This document shows positions 21,388-31,884 of a DNA stretch of 64,000 nt, piece after piece. The stretch is from Acanthosoma haemorrhoidale (taxonomy: Eukaryota > Arthropoda > Insecta > Hemiptera > Acanthosomatidae), in the NCBI GenBank assembly GCA_930367205.1, contig OV884014.1:114459768-114523767 (forward strand). The letters run 5' to 3'. The position numbers and the translations under genes were made by a program. Every line of letters starts with the position of its first letter. Positions within the stretch are counted from its first letter, which is position 1. The notes under the pieces are model-generated. The model made no database searches and had not been told where the DNA came from. It saw nothing but the letters and a program-made list of their open reading frames with translations.

Positions 21388-22202
21388 TTTTTTTTTTTTT
21401 TTTTTTTTTAACCCCTTTCTGGGCTTTCGCCCACACGGGGAATCCTCATGGCCCGTGAAGCGGGCGCATGGGTCTGCTCGTCGACTATGGTGCGCGTATT
21501 CCGTGCAATGGGTGTTTGCAACGGTCAGCGCACCTTGGGTAATTCTGTTTTTCTTTTTTTTATTTCATTCCATAACACATTATAAGTACAAAATTAAACG
21601 GAACTACAAGGAAATAGAAAATTATCGTACAGAGGAGAGAAAATAGTCAGGAAACAGTCCTGGTCCACTCTGGAACAAACAGCAACAAAACAAAACTATA
21701 TACATAAAAGAAAACAAAAGGAAGCCTATTATTTCTATTTACACTTTTCTTACTTACTAACTTATACTATATTTACAATTCCTACATAATAACTTACACT
21801 ATATTTACATCCTTACATCTACCCTAACTAACTTACTTACTATATATACATGGGGGTGTATCCTCTAGACCCTACTCTAAGCTCACAGTGACTCTCTCCC
21901 CATCCGGCGGTACAACGCTGGCTTCGCCTGCAGGGTCTCGATGAGGAAGAAGCCCCCCGCCCACCAGATTGCCCCGGGAAATAGTAAAGTGTCCGGGCCC
22001 TTGCAGATCCACCCAATGCCCTACAAACTCGCGGAAGGCGGTGTCAAGCCCGCAGCGAGGGCAGTTCCTGTTTGGGGCCCTCTTCATTTCAAACAGCTTA
22101 GATCTGAAGCCCCCGTGTCCCGTAAGGACCTGTGACGTCCAGTAGTCCGGGGAGACCCATTTCGCCCTCAGCCTGGCCTGGACTGAGGGGAAGTCCACAT
22201 AC
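21388..22202 (-). mobile_element. R1-like non-LTR insertion with perfect 15-bp TSD
   Basis: Flanked by ACAAACGGTGAAACC on both sides (21373-21387 and 22203-22217), a perfect 15-bp target duplication. On the minus strand it starts inside coding sequence and ends in an A tail (seen as T-run 21388-21409). The 815-bp copy is therefore a recent, heavily 5'-truncated insertion into family E. The 3' UTR is AT-rich with repeated TTACTATATTTACA-like units around 21760-21850. Confidence 0.9.
21872..22202 (-). pseudogene. R1-like RT C-terminal domain remnant
   Basis: The frame encodes RAKWVSPDYWTSQVLTGHGG, then FRSKLFEMKRAPNRNCPRCG. LTGHG-x-F followed by a CPxCG finger is the hallmark of the C-terminus of R1/LOA-type and related reverse transcriptases. 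Beyond the first CxxC the expected His-Cys half is not preserved in this frame (DTAFREFVGHWVDLQG...), and the frame ends at 21872. It is a truncated remnant without catalytic domain. Its base composition is much more GC-rich than its surroundings. Confidence 0.72.
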
Positions 22203-22290
22203 ACAAACGGTGAAACCGGAAAATGGCGCGTGTGTAATGGGAGGAGAAGTCAGATCAGACTAGGTTGAATAAAACTTTAACTAGCATCCT

Positions 22291-22921
22291 GCTTGCAGCT
22301 TCCGACTCAACTAGCAATATTTCTTACCCAAAGATGGTAAAAGTAGAACTGCCACATGAAAAGTAATTTCAGGGTCAGTAATAAATCTTAATTTGTTATT
22401 TTAAAATAAGCATTTTCATCACCTTCAATAAATAATCAAATTAATTGTGTTATTTAATTTGATTTCTTCGACCCAATTAGAATTCAAATTTTCTTTCATT
22501 TAATCCTAAAGTGACTATATATATTTTTTATTGGCTACAGTAATTTTTATATATTTATTAGCTGAAGCGTACCATTTGTTAAGGGGAGACAGGCAGGCGG
22601 TTGTGGGTGTGGGCGAGGGTCGGTTTATAGGAAGCAGTTAATGGCCTGCCAAAGAGGTCGTTAAAGGGAAATATATCTCCTCACTTTCCGTCTACCGACA
22701 TTGGCCTCTTTGTCCACGGCTACCTGTATTAGCCTTTCATTTATTTACTATCTAATAGGCTGTGTAATTTATCACTACTTTTAAAAAAAAAAGTTTATTT
22801 CACTCAATTACGAATTCATTTTGTCAAATAGTCCAATTGAACGAACGCCAGATTGATGTAGCCTACTTTAATACTACATTCGTAAATATTAAGTAATAAC
22901 AAACAGCCAAAATTTGTATAT
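22291..22921. other. Unannotated AT-rich spacer
   Basis: No gene or element end recognised between family E and the mariner at 22924. Confidence 0.4.
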
Positions 22922-22923
22922 TA

Positions 22924-23816
22924 TGGGTGTCCCAGAATTAACGCAAGATTTGATTTAAATAGAAAACACAGTTTTTAGATTTTTTGTTGTTATTTTTTTA
23001 TTGAATTATAAAGTTAATAGGATAGGGTTATTTATGGAATAACACATCGGGCAAATGGCCTCCACGACTTTACTGGCACATACGCACTCTTTTGTCGAAA
23101 TTTTCCATGACCATTTGGCATAAATATGGTTGAATTTCGTTGATGCAGGGTTGAATTTCCTCTTTTAAAGCACGAGTGGATGTGGGCTTGGTGACATACA
23201 CTGTTGACTTCAAATAACCCCATAAAAAGAAATCTAAAGGTGTTAAATCACACGATCTAGGGGGCCAATTCTGATCACCGAAACGAGAGAATACACGACC
23301 TGGAAATGTCTCATGCAGTATTTGAATTGTTTCACGGGCTGTATGGCGTGTGGCACCATCTTGTTGAAACCACATATTGGCCACATCAATATCATCCAAT
23401 TTCGGCACAAGGAACTGGGTTTACGACGCCGAATTGATATTCCTGGATTTTCAACAACACTCTCACGCACTTTTTGAATATAGACATTTGAACGGCTGGT
23501 TTCTGGACGACCAGTGTGTTTAGTGTCTCTAACTGATCCAGTCTCCCTAAATTTTTCAATTAATCTCTTCACAGTTGATGAAGTCAAAACACTATTCCGG
23601 CCATATTTTGTATGAAATTTTCGAACTGCGGCCGCCAAACTTTCATTATTTTTGAGATAATGTTCAACAATAAAGACACGTTGTTCTATCGTGTAACGCT
23701 TCAATTTTACTAACCCTAAACTGTCAGCTGTCAAATTGTTTTTTTTCACGGTTGCCAGCACTTTACTGCACAAATGATGACAACATTCAAATCTTCGGTT
23801 AATTCTGGGACACCCA
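22924..23816 (-). mobile_element. DD41D (rosa-like) mariner with internal deletion
   Basis: Ends are near-perfect inverted repeats containing GGGTGTCCCAGAATTAAC, beside TA-like flanks. About 890 bp long against the roughly 1.3 kb expected. The deletion has removed the centre of the transposase, including the first catalytic Asp. An isolated copy of the same end is at 28994-29022. Confidence 0.85.
23033..23720 (-). pseudogene. Deleted Tc1/mariner transposase, DD41D type
   Basis: The N-terminal part (about 23720-23425) contains the helix-turn-helix region: YTIEQRVFIVEHYLKNNESL, then FHTKYGRNSV, LIEKFRETGSV and VVENPGISIRRR. It then jumps at about 23420 into the C-terminal catalytic part at 23408-23070: NMWFQQDGATRHTARETI, NWPPRSCDLTPLDFFLWGYL, then VYVTKPTSTRALKEEI. 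I count 41 residues between the Asp of QQDGA and the Asp of TPLDFF, the spacing of the rosa (DD41D) group. The join also shifts frame. The domain with the first Asp is missing, so the protein cannot be active. Confidence 0.85.
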
Positions 23817-24609
23817 TTATATAGGAATAAATAATTAATGGTTAATGGTTGTCGTTGTACAATACTATGCTGCAGTTTCAATGTTTAATGTTTGTGAGCT
23901 CAGAATTATTATTTACTTAAATGTTGTGCTTGTTGATATCTTACTGTTATATCTGTAAGATTCACCCATCGGTGGTTCCTATGGTAACGTCTGGTGTCGC
24001 TTACTGAAGAGAAATTGTTCATGGAACTCTTTTATGAGTTGCAATTTCCAATTTAGACCTCCAATGGTATACTTTTGAAGCAAAGCCACTTACAAAGGAA
24101 CAACAATGGTCAATGTATTAAACGATTGTCATTTAATTATATTGTTCGAAGTGACGAAGAAGAATGAGAGAGTAATTATCATTAAGTACGCAAAGCGAAT
24201 GAATCCGGATGTTCTAATCAACAGAATACATTTAGAAATGTATGGTTACTCTCATATGAGGTAGGCTAAGGATGCTGAAATCAAAATCAACTTGGCCATA
24301 TTTTCAAAAAAAAGTAGTCTGAGAAATCACTATCAGAACTACCTGCTAGTATAAACACTGTAGTTCAACACTGTAGTTAGTAGATGGCGCTTAGGAGCTG
24401 AATCGATGCTAGGCTTTCACCACTCGACCTTTATTCAAATTTTCTAAACTTCTTTATTCAAGCTACTCATTTTCCCTCACGAGGTTTAGCGAACATCGAC
24501 CATAAAAAATAAAGTTTAAGAAATATCGCCTAGTTGATTTATTTTTTAGAATATAGCGAATCGAAAATGACAATCGTAAATTGATAAGTTGTGAAAAAAC
24601 ACAGTATGA
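23817..24609. other. Spacer with a short repeat shared with 25741-25815
   Basis: At 23973-24060 a block of about 80 bp (CTGGTGTCGCTTACTGAAGA...) recurs nearly unchanged at 25741-25815, just upstream of the 69-bp satellite. Otherwise no feature seen. Confidence 0.5.
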
Positions 24610-25040
24610 TTTTTTTTTTTTTTTTAAAAAGGAGGGTTTAGAAGGTTCACGGGTGTGGAAGCATGTAGGATATTAGGAGGTAGAGAATCGCAGAGATGGT
24701 GGTGGAGTAAGCGAGGAAGAAACAGTCATTCTGTTTTGTGGGCAGGAGTATATAGGTCAGAGAGACGGGATCTTGTGTCCCGGGAATAGTCTGAAGATTT
24801 GAAATGTAAAATACTGTATATATAAGGGTGAGTAATGAGTATTGATGCTTTATTAAACGAATGAGCCAAAGATATATTTTTTCTAGGCTACGTTAAAGCG
24901 GTTGATGACAAGTTTGCTAACATCTATTCTCGAGATCCCCACAGACTGTCGCATTTCATAGCACTACTCCGAGTTGGGTTGACTACACACTTCCGCCCGT
25001 CGCCAAGACTTCCGAAGACGACCGAAGATGAAACGGGGAA
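24610..25040 (-). mobile_element. Family E copy with inverted 5' segment
   Basis: 24610-24887 encodes the RT C-terminus on the minus strand (SILHFKSSDYSRDTRS, YTPAHKTE) and ends in a T-run (24610-24624, the A tail). 24888-25035 is the more upstream RT segment of the same family, matching 21180-21330 but on the plus strand. Junction at 24887/24888. The arrangement is that of twin-primed (5'-inverted) target-primed integration. Confidence 0.6.
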
Positions 25041-25448
25041 GGACAAGAGAGGAAATAACGATGTAGATGTGGACATTATCTTCTGTCGCAACGTTTTTCG
25101 GCCTCGGCTCTGTATCCAGCACCCTTCGAGTCCCTTTCGTTGCCTACGAATACCTTAGAAGGACCTTGGTACTAGTCAGCCCGCCATCTGGCGACTATAA
25201 CGAGGCTGTCCTCTTTAAAAGCACTCTGCTCCATGGAGACAATCCATAGCGAGGGGTCGCCAGTCTGTTGCCTAACCTATCTCACCTTGTGTAGCCTTGT
25301 ATGTGTATCTACAGGTAGCCATACCAAACATATATTATTATTATTATTATTTAAAGTTCGAAAATGAAAATCGGTTGAGGATGTAATATAATCTTGACTA
25401 GTTCATTCAAAGATCGGTGGCCTTGATATTGAAGTTTTAATGACTAAA
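25041..25448. other. Unannotated spacer
   Basis: No feature recognised apart from a short ATT microsatellite near 25331-25350. Confidence 0.4.
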
Positions 25449-25740
25449 ATGCTGTTGTTATAAAAGGGGGACTGGAAAGTAATGTTGGTTTTTTTACATT
25501 AAATTCAAACAGATAAATTTTTAACAAGTTTTTTTTTTTAATCAATGATGTAATCACCCTCGTTATTATCAGCCTTTTTCCATCTAATGTGCAAATTTTC
25601 AATGCTAGATAGATCAAAATCAATTGGTTTTTGAGCAAAATATCTGGAGATGGCATTTTGGACATCATCCAAATTTTTCGCCACTTGGAAAATCGTGTAC
25701 CGATCGGAATATTTGGTTTCGGTTGCGCAAAATTGTATTG
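25449..25740 (-). mobile_element. End fragment of the foldback mariner family
   Basis: About 290 bp starting GGGGGACTGGAAAGTAATGT match the end of the mariner at 40915-41805, including AATCAATGATGTAATCACCCTCG and GCAAAATATCTGGAGATGG blocks. The other end is absent. A decayed solo end or one arm of a deleted copy. Confidence 0.7.
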
Positions 25741-25819
25741 CCTGGTGTCGCTTACTGAAGAGAAATTGTTCATGGAAATCTTTTATGAGTTGTATTTTCC
25801 AATTTATACCCTGACTATA

Positions 25820-25827
25820 TATAAAAG
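25820..25827 (+). promoter_or_regulatory. TATA-box-like TATAAAAG upstream of satellite
   Basis: TATATATAAAAGG at 25816-25828 is a strong match to a TATA box and lies about 70 bp before the first satellite unit. No initiator is obvious. It may be chance in AT-rich DNA. Confidence 0.25.
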
Positions 25828-25895
25828 GACTGTATACACTTGACTTACCTACAATAGTGAGAGATCTTATAATAACAATAGGATATTTTCAAGGT

Positions 25896-27558
25896 GAGCT
25901 ACAACAATATATGGGATATCACTCACAGGATATCGACTGGAACTTATGGGACTAGAGTGTAGTTTAGCTAGAACAATATATGGGATAGCACTCACAGGAT
26001 ATCGACTGGAACTTATGGGACTAGAGTGTAGTTTAGCTAGAACAATATATGGGATAGCACTCACAGGATATCGACTGGAACTTATGGGACTAGAGTGTAG
26101 TTTAGCTAGAACAATATATGGGATAGCACTCACAGGATATCGACTGGAACTTATGGGACTAGAGTGTAGTTTAGCTAGAACAATATATGGGATAGCACTC
26201 ACAGGATATCGACTTGAACTTATGGGACTAGAGTGTAGTTTAGCTAGAACAATATATGGGATATCACTCACAGGATATCGACTGGAACTTATGGGACTAG
26301 AGTGTAGTTTAGCTAGAACAATATATGGGATATCACTCACAGGATATCGACTTGAACTTATGGGACTAGAGTGTAGTTTAGCTAGAACAATATATGGGAT
26401 AGCACTCACAGGATATCGACTGGAACTTATGGGACTAGAGTGTAGTTTAGCTAGAACAATATATGGGATAGCACTCACAGGATATCGACTGGAACTTATG
26501 GGACTAGAGTGTAGTTTAGCTAGAACAATATATGGGATAGCACTCACAGGATATCGACTGGAACTTATGGGACTAGAGTGTAGTTTAGCTAGAACAATAT
26601 ATGGGATAGCACTCACAGGATATCGACTGGAACTTATGGGACTAGAGTGTAGTTTAGCTAGAACAATATATGGGATAGCACTCACAGGATATCGACTGGA
26701 ACTTATGGGACTAGAGTGTAGTTTAGCTAGAACAATATATGGGATAGCACTCACAGGATATCGACTTGAACTTATGGGACTAGAGTGTAGTTTAGCTAGA
26801 ACAATATATGGGATAGCACTCACAGGATATCGACTGGAACTTATGGGACTAGAGTGTAGTTTAGCTAGAACAATATATGGGATAGCACTCACAGGATATC
26901 GACTTGAACTTATGGGACTAGAGTGTAGTTTAGCTAGAACAATATATGGGATAGCACTCACAGGATATCGACTGGAACTTATGGGACTAGAGTGTAGTTT
27001 AGCTAGAACAATATATGGGATAGCACTCACAGGATATCGACTGGAACTTATGGGACTAGAGTGTAGTTTAGCTAGAACAATATATGGGATAGCACTCACA
27101 GGATATCGACTGGAACTTATGGGACTAGAGTGTAGTTTAGCTAGAACAATATATGGGATAGCACTCACAGGATATCGACTGGAACTTATGGGACTAGAGT
27201 GTAGTTTAGCTAGAACAATATATGGGATAGCACTCACAGGATATCGACTGGAACTTATGGGACTAGAGTGTAGTTTAGCTAGAACAATATATGGGATAGC
27301 ACTCACAGGATATCGACTGGAACTTATGGGACTAGAGTGTAGTTTAGCTAGAACAATATATGGGATAGCACTCACAGGATATCGACTGGAACTTATGGGA
27401 CTAGAGTGTAGTTTAGCTAGAACAATATATGGGATAGCACTCACAGGATATCGACTGGAACTTATGGGACTAGAGTGTAGTTTAGCTAGAACAATATATG
27501 GGATAGCACTCACAGGATATCGACTTGAACTTATGGGACTAGAGTGTAGTTTAGCCAG
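25896..27558. repeat. 69-bp satellite array, about 24 units
   Basis: Head-to-tail copies of a 69-bp unit, e.g. GGAACTTATGGGACTAGAGT followed by TAGCTAGAACAATATATGGG and CACTCACAGGATATCGACT. Units are almost identical; the variable sites are GATAGC/GATATC and GACTGG/GACTTG. Because 69 is a multiple of three and the unit happens to lack stops in one frame on each strand, about 546-548 codon frames run through the whole array on both strands (a 23-residue repeat beginning MGLECSLAR on plus). Homogeneity indicates recent amplification or concerted evolution. The first unit is partial and variant (GAGCTACAACAA) and the last ends at TTTAGCCAG. Confidence 0.97.
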
Positions 27559-28164
27559 ACTTTATCCAGAGATAATACGTCTGTAATCCTTGGGCAAACT
27601 TTCCTCTTGGACTGTTTGGTAGTAGCCACATTTGGTAGGACGAACTCTGCCCTTTGAGGGGATACTCTCCCTGATAAATCACTTGCGAGCTAACCTACTA
27701 AATGTCCTTTGGTAGGGTTCAGCAAGAGCCGGAGAGGCGGCCTCAACCTTTGCCGGCGCATGACCTTTACGATCCCGCCATAGCCTCAGGGGTCGCCGTG
27801 CTCTCGTTTCAAACTATACCTACTACATTTTGTCCTAAAGGCGTATTTTATTTATTTTTCATATAAGTGTGTTTATAGAACCAATTAACAAAATTAAAAC
27901 CTTCATTTAATGGATCGATGTGCCCAAAAAACAATTGAACGCATTAGCAATCCGAAAGTGGTCGATTAAAATGGTTAAAATGGTTTTAGAGTCAGTCATA
28001 GTTTAATGAAATTATATTTGTACCTCACCCCTTATTTTCCTGATTATGATCCACGCTTTACTCTTCTTGGGGCGTCAGTCATTGGGGATTTCGTTGTTAG
28101 TACGTAAGATGGCAAAACGTTTCGGCTATGTCTTCATCCAGGACATAATATGAGATTATTGTAT
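27559..28164. other. Right flank of 69-bp satellite, unannotated
   Basis: 27559-27830 is GC-richer, unlike the AT-rich spacer, but encodes nothing I recognise. The remainder is AT-rich. Confidence 0.4.
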
Positions 28165-28700
28165 TAGTTAGCTTTATTCATGAGGTATGGAGGAGGTGGG
28201 TTTCTAAGCACTCGTGTAGTCACTGTTTTCCCTTTTATATACAACTTTATTATAATAAAATTACAATCTGCCTTATTAGGCAATAAGTAATTGTGATAAA
28301 TGTTTTCATTCATAGCATATTTACAATTTTCATTCTCTCTCTCATTCATACAGTATTTACAAACAGCCCAGAGACCTCCCAAATCTACATGGTTGTCACC
28401 TCCCTCGCATGCGAAAGAGGAAGCGGAGTCTTGGGAAGTCCCACACGCTCCTCCGTCAGCCGCGTCACCGGATGCGAGCCAGCGGAAGCTGACCAAGAGC
28501 GCGAGAGCCACATACGCTCAGGACATGGAGAGGCTGGCTATTGAGAGGACTCCCACTGTCACGTATTTATAGCAGATCACGAGGCCGCTGTCGCTTCAGT
28601 CTCCGAGGAGGATTATAGGGATGAGTGGTGCAGTGCAATGACTGTGCTAGGGGATTAGGGTGGTTGGATAGGTTACTATGGAATAATCTCCCATGTGAGC
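28165..28700 (-). mobile_element. Jockey-C copy, 3' UTR
   Basis: Minus-strand 3' UTR of Jockey-C. It contains the CCGAGGAGGATTATAGGG block, GTGACAGTGGGAGTCCT, GCGGCTGACGGAGGAG and GGTGACAACCATGTAG, and ends near ATTACAATCTGCCTTATTAGG. 5' truncated just inside the RT stop region. The frames on both strands here are UTR artefacts. Confidence 0.78.
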
Positions 28701-28849
28701 TGTTAATTAGTTTTGTCATTCATAAGGTTTAGCAATGCAACTTTATAACTCGAAGCATCCCCACTTAATGAAATGAAATGAAAAAAGAAAACACTGCATT
28801 CTTTGACATTATTGTCCCCCCGAGAATAACAAAATAGGAATGTCTAGCT

Positions 28850-28985
28850 GACAAATAAATACACATCATTACACAATTGAGAAGAGATGAAAAACATAGG
28901 AACTATTACAAGGTGGAAAAGAGCGCTTGTATGAATGAAAAATAAATAAACAGAATAATAATGATGAATTATAAATTGTTTGATT
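28850..28985 (-). mobile_element. Family E 3' UTR fragment
   Basis: Shares GGAACTATTACAAGG, AAACAGAATAATAATGATGA and TTGTTTGATT with the 3' UTR at 20870-21065 and with 44455-44660. Confidence 0.5.
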
Positions 28986-28993
28986 TGATGGAT

Positions 28994-29022
28994 TCAAATC
29001 TTGCGTTAATTCTGGACACCCT
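28994..29022. mobile_element. Isolated inverted end of DD41D mariner
   Basis: CAAATCTTGCGTTAATTCTG followed by GACACCC is the end sequence of the mariner at 22924-23816, here without the rest of the element. One base of the GGGACACCC run is missing. Confidence 0.65.
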
Positions 29023-29049
29023 TTATATATAGTAAACACATTAATATAT

Positions 29050-30156
29050 ATGTATTATTACGTTCTTCAAATATTTTAATTTTATTGTTAATTTTAAATT
29101 TATTTTATTTACTATTTATTATTAGGTTCTATTAACAAAAATAAATCTGGCAAAAAGATGAATTTAATTTTAAAAATAAAAAATAAACTTATATTAATTT
29201 TATAAATAAGTACTTGTCTATAAATTTGATTAATTTTCTTATTTAATTCTCTTCATCGATTTTATTAGATAATTCTAATAAATTTGTTTCATGTTTTAAA
29301 TTATTTTGTTTATTTTCTTCTTTAAATTGCTTAATTTTTTCTTCAAGTTTTAAATTATTTTTTTCACTTTCTTGTTTAAATTCTAATAAATTTTGTTTAT
29401 TTTCGTTCAATTGTTCCATCATTAATTTTAACATATTTTCCATCTTACTCTCCTCCTTATCTACGTATCTATCAATTATACTTTGCTCATTTGGATCAGT
29501 ATTGACACTATGCTTATCTTTTTCCATGACTGAATCTAACAATATAAATCTTAATCACAAATACAATTTTTAACCCTAATCTTTATATCATCAAATTTAA
29601 ACACAATTTTCGTGACATTATCTAAACAATCCTTTAGCCAGATTACTTCGTTATCAGCCCCACGTTGGGCGCGAAATATTACGTTCTTTGAATATTATAT
29701 GATAATTTTATTTTTTATTCTTTTACTTTAAGTTTATTTTATTTACTATTTATTATTAGGTTCTATTAACAAAAATAAATCTGGCAAAAAGATGAATTTA
29801 ATTTTACAAATAAAAAAATCAAACTTATATTAATTATGTAAATACTTGTCTATAAATTTGATTCCTTTTCTTATTTAATTCTCTTCATGCTTTAAACAAA
29901 TTAATACTTCTGCTCTTCGTGCTATTTCTCTTCCGTTCTGCTTTAAGTCAATAACCACTAACCAACAAAGTTTTTAAGTTTTTCTTACTCACAATCTCAA
30001 GCTAATAATATGTATTACGGGCTGATCCCAAACCTAGAGTGTGTAATGCTCAGTGTGTTTTCATTATCACAACAACAACTAATTATATCCCTGACCAAAA
30101 TTAGATGAGTTTTTCTGTGTGTGTGTTCATTATGATACCACAACAACTAGTATACT
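29050..30156 (-). mobile_element. Defective Gypsy-like LTR element (family H copy 1)
   Basis: On the minus strand: a 5' LTR of about 475 bp (30156-29681, starting AGTATACTAGTTG and ending AAAGAACGTAATA), a primer-binding-site-like CGCGCCCAACGTGGGGC at about 29656-29672, a gag-like ORF, then the 3' part of a second LTR (29254-29050). LTR identity is shown by the shared stretches GGTTCTATTAACAAAAATAA and TCTGGCAAAAAGATGAATTT, and by another copy of the LTR at 50936-51445. pol is completely missing and the gag remnant runs straight into the LTR, so the interior is deleted. Confidence 0.78.
29243..29542 (-). CDS. Gag N-terminal remnant, coiled coil
   Basis: A 99-codon frame starting MLDSVMEKDKHSVNTDPNEQ and continuing as a Lys/Glu/Asn-rich coiled coil (KLMMEQLNENKQNLLEFKQE, then LKLEEKIKQFKEENKQ). 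It lies directly downstream of the primer-binding site, where gag is expected, and ends inside the truncated 3' LTR. The assignment to gag rests on position and coiled-coil character; there is no capsid major-homology region or zinc knuckle because the rest is deleted. It would not support retrotransposition. Confidence 0.5.
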   Translation of the reverse strand: MLDSVMEKDKHSVNTDPNEQSIIDRYVDKEESKMENMLKLMMEQLNENKQNLLEFKQESEKNNLKLEEKIKQFKEENKQNNLKHETNLLELSNKIDEEN

Positions 30157-31124
30157 ACCTTTTGTTTTTTCCTCCACTCTCAATTGTTTTTATTTTGCCT
30201 TCTTGATAAGTTGGATTAAATATTATATGAAAACTCCACAATCTCTAATATCATAACAGCATATATAATAATGTATATCACAATATACAAGCCATACTGG
30301 TAATAATTAAGGTAATAGGCCTTAATGTGGTTTAAAGTGCCGTACTTAGCATTGTAGCAATCCTTCTGACAGCTCGTAATTAATTTTTTAACGTAATTAA
30401 ACTTTATAATATCTCAATGTATACACTTTAAGATTATCGTCACTCATTAATAAATTCTGTGTATATCTAGCATCTCTCTTTTATCAGATTTAGCCGGTAT
30501 CCTTACAAATTCCTCATCTCATTTACTAAGAGCGTTTTTTTCCATTTATCTCTGGCATTGTCCTTAGCTACATAATTATGCCTATTAACGCAGCCTTGGC
30601 CGCTGTGATGGATGATGGAACAGCAGAAGGAATCTCTTTGCCACCCGCCGACTCTACGCATACCTGAGTAGGTCACGAAGCATGACCTGACTTGTACCGT
30701 GCTGCACAGACCCGCGAACACGAGCGAGCATGTGCGATTATAATTGTAGCCATGTGGCGTTCCCTTACTTATTAAGGCATGACGTAAAGTCATTAGCAGG
30801 TTTTTTTTTTTGTTTTTGAATCCGAACTTATCAAATAGGTTCTATGACTCGGTAAACGCTAGCGTGACTTAACAAATTATTTTCTCGTTTGTTATCTAAC
30901 ACAGATCAGCATATTAGCAGAATCATTTTCACGGCAGCGATCATGAATGGTCTAGCAAGAAGCAAAACAATCCGTGCCTTTTCGATGGAAAACGGCTTCA
31001 GAAATTCCTAAACTTCTCCTGGAGAGGGTTGGGAGGGTGTTTACAAATCCTTCGTAAGCTAAAATACTATTTACAAGTGGTTCATCCTCTTCTTAACTTA
31101 ATATATATTTAAATTACTATTAAG
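30157..31124. other. Unannotated spacer
   Basis: No exon or element end recognised. 30530-30790 is somewhat GC-richer, with an open minus frame lacking family resemblance. Confidence 0.4.
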
Positions 31125-31129
31125 TACGT

Positions 31130-31879
31130 TGTCGGGGGACGCCCGCAGGGGAGGTCTCGCCAACTCAGCTACTGCCCGGCGACGTCAGAAAGAGATAAAT
31201 AAACATGTGGTATAATTTGCTGTCGGCCTAGTCGGCGGGCAGCTTAAGTCGTATTGGTTTATTGATCTGACTCCATAGTCTTAGAATGAGCGCCCCGACT
31301 TTGCACATGCTAGGTATTATAGGTAGTTTTACGTGGTTTTGTAATGACAGCGAGTTCGCACTCGGTTTCTGAGACTAGACAAAAACCGTCCGGATCCCAT
31401 AGGCGAGTGTAAACTAGAAAGAAACAGACTAAACCGCTTGGGGAGGTGCCACTAGGTACATTTTGTCGGGCCCCAGAGATCGTTGTGTGCATGGAAGAGA
31501 TCCCTTCCAAGGATTACTAGTTTTAGCGAGACGAACTCAGAGAATCCCACTAGTTAGGTCTGACAACGTCGAACTAAAGCAAGGTTAGAAAAGGGAGGTG
31601 CAGTGGTGATTGAATAAGAAAGCTATGGTTCGAGTAGAGCAGCAAGCACCAGTGCAGAGAGAAGAACAGTGTTCACTTCAAGTGTCTGATTCCGACTGTC
31701 TGGTCATTCCTGCCTACAGCGAATAATACAACTGTTTATTTCGGCCAATCAGGGGCCACTACGCCCGCGCCTCTAGGGGGCTCTTTCGGTGCCGGTATCG
31801 TGAACTAGTCGCCTCTCTCTATACTGACGCCAAAGATTTATTAATAAAAATATGGAAAGGCGAAAAAGTTGGCACAACA
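31130..31879 (+). mobile_element. Solo LTR, family G copy 2, intact
   Basis: 750 bp, beginning TGTCGGGGGACGCCCGC and ending GTTGGCACAACA, with near-identical 5-bp flanks TACGT (31125-31129) and TATGT (31880-31884). Aligns over its full length with 12944-14795 once the Jockey-A insertion there is removed. No internal retroviral-type genes nearby, so a solo LTR. Confidence 0.8.
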
Positions 31880-31884
31880 TATGT

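Larger units (their letters stand above)
20870..22290 (-). mobile_element. Family E non-LTR copy, split by R1-like insertion
   Basis: Read on the minus strand, 22290-22218 plus 21387-20870 form one retrotransposon fragment. Its coding remnant includes CVVYGGLSGDLEATLKRL and, after degeneration, HYSELG-like and KNICVLYNPLKFKQAV segments typical of RT C-termini. The 3' UTR (AATTATTACAAGGGGG... AATAATAATGAT...TTGTTAGATTGG) recurs at 28850-28985 and 44455-44660. An R1-like copy sits inside it, dating this element as older. Confidence 0.6.

Noticed and set aside
25946..27586. A 546-residue repeat protein on plus (and 548 on minus) encoded by the 69-bp satellite
   Set aside because: The unit length is divisible by three. 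For 23 random codons the chance that a frame lacks stops is about (61/64)^23, roughly one third, so about two of six frames are expected to be open through any such array. Openness alone is not evidence of coding.
28164..28572. ORFs of 83-115 codons on both strands around 28.2-28.5 kb, and similar ones at 20.3 and 43.4-43.7 kb
   Set aside because: They fall in the repeated 3' UTR of Jockey-C, downstream of the RT stop codon, and share no protein features.
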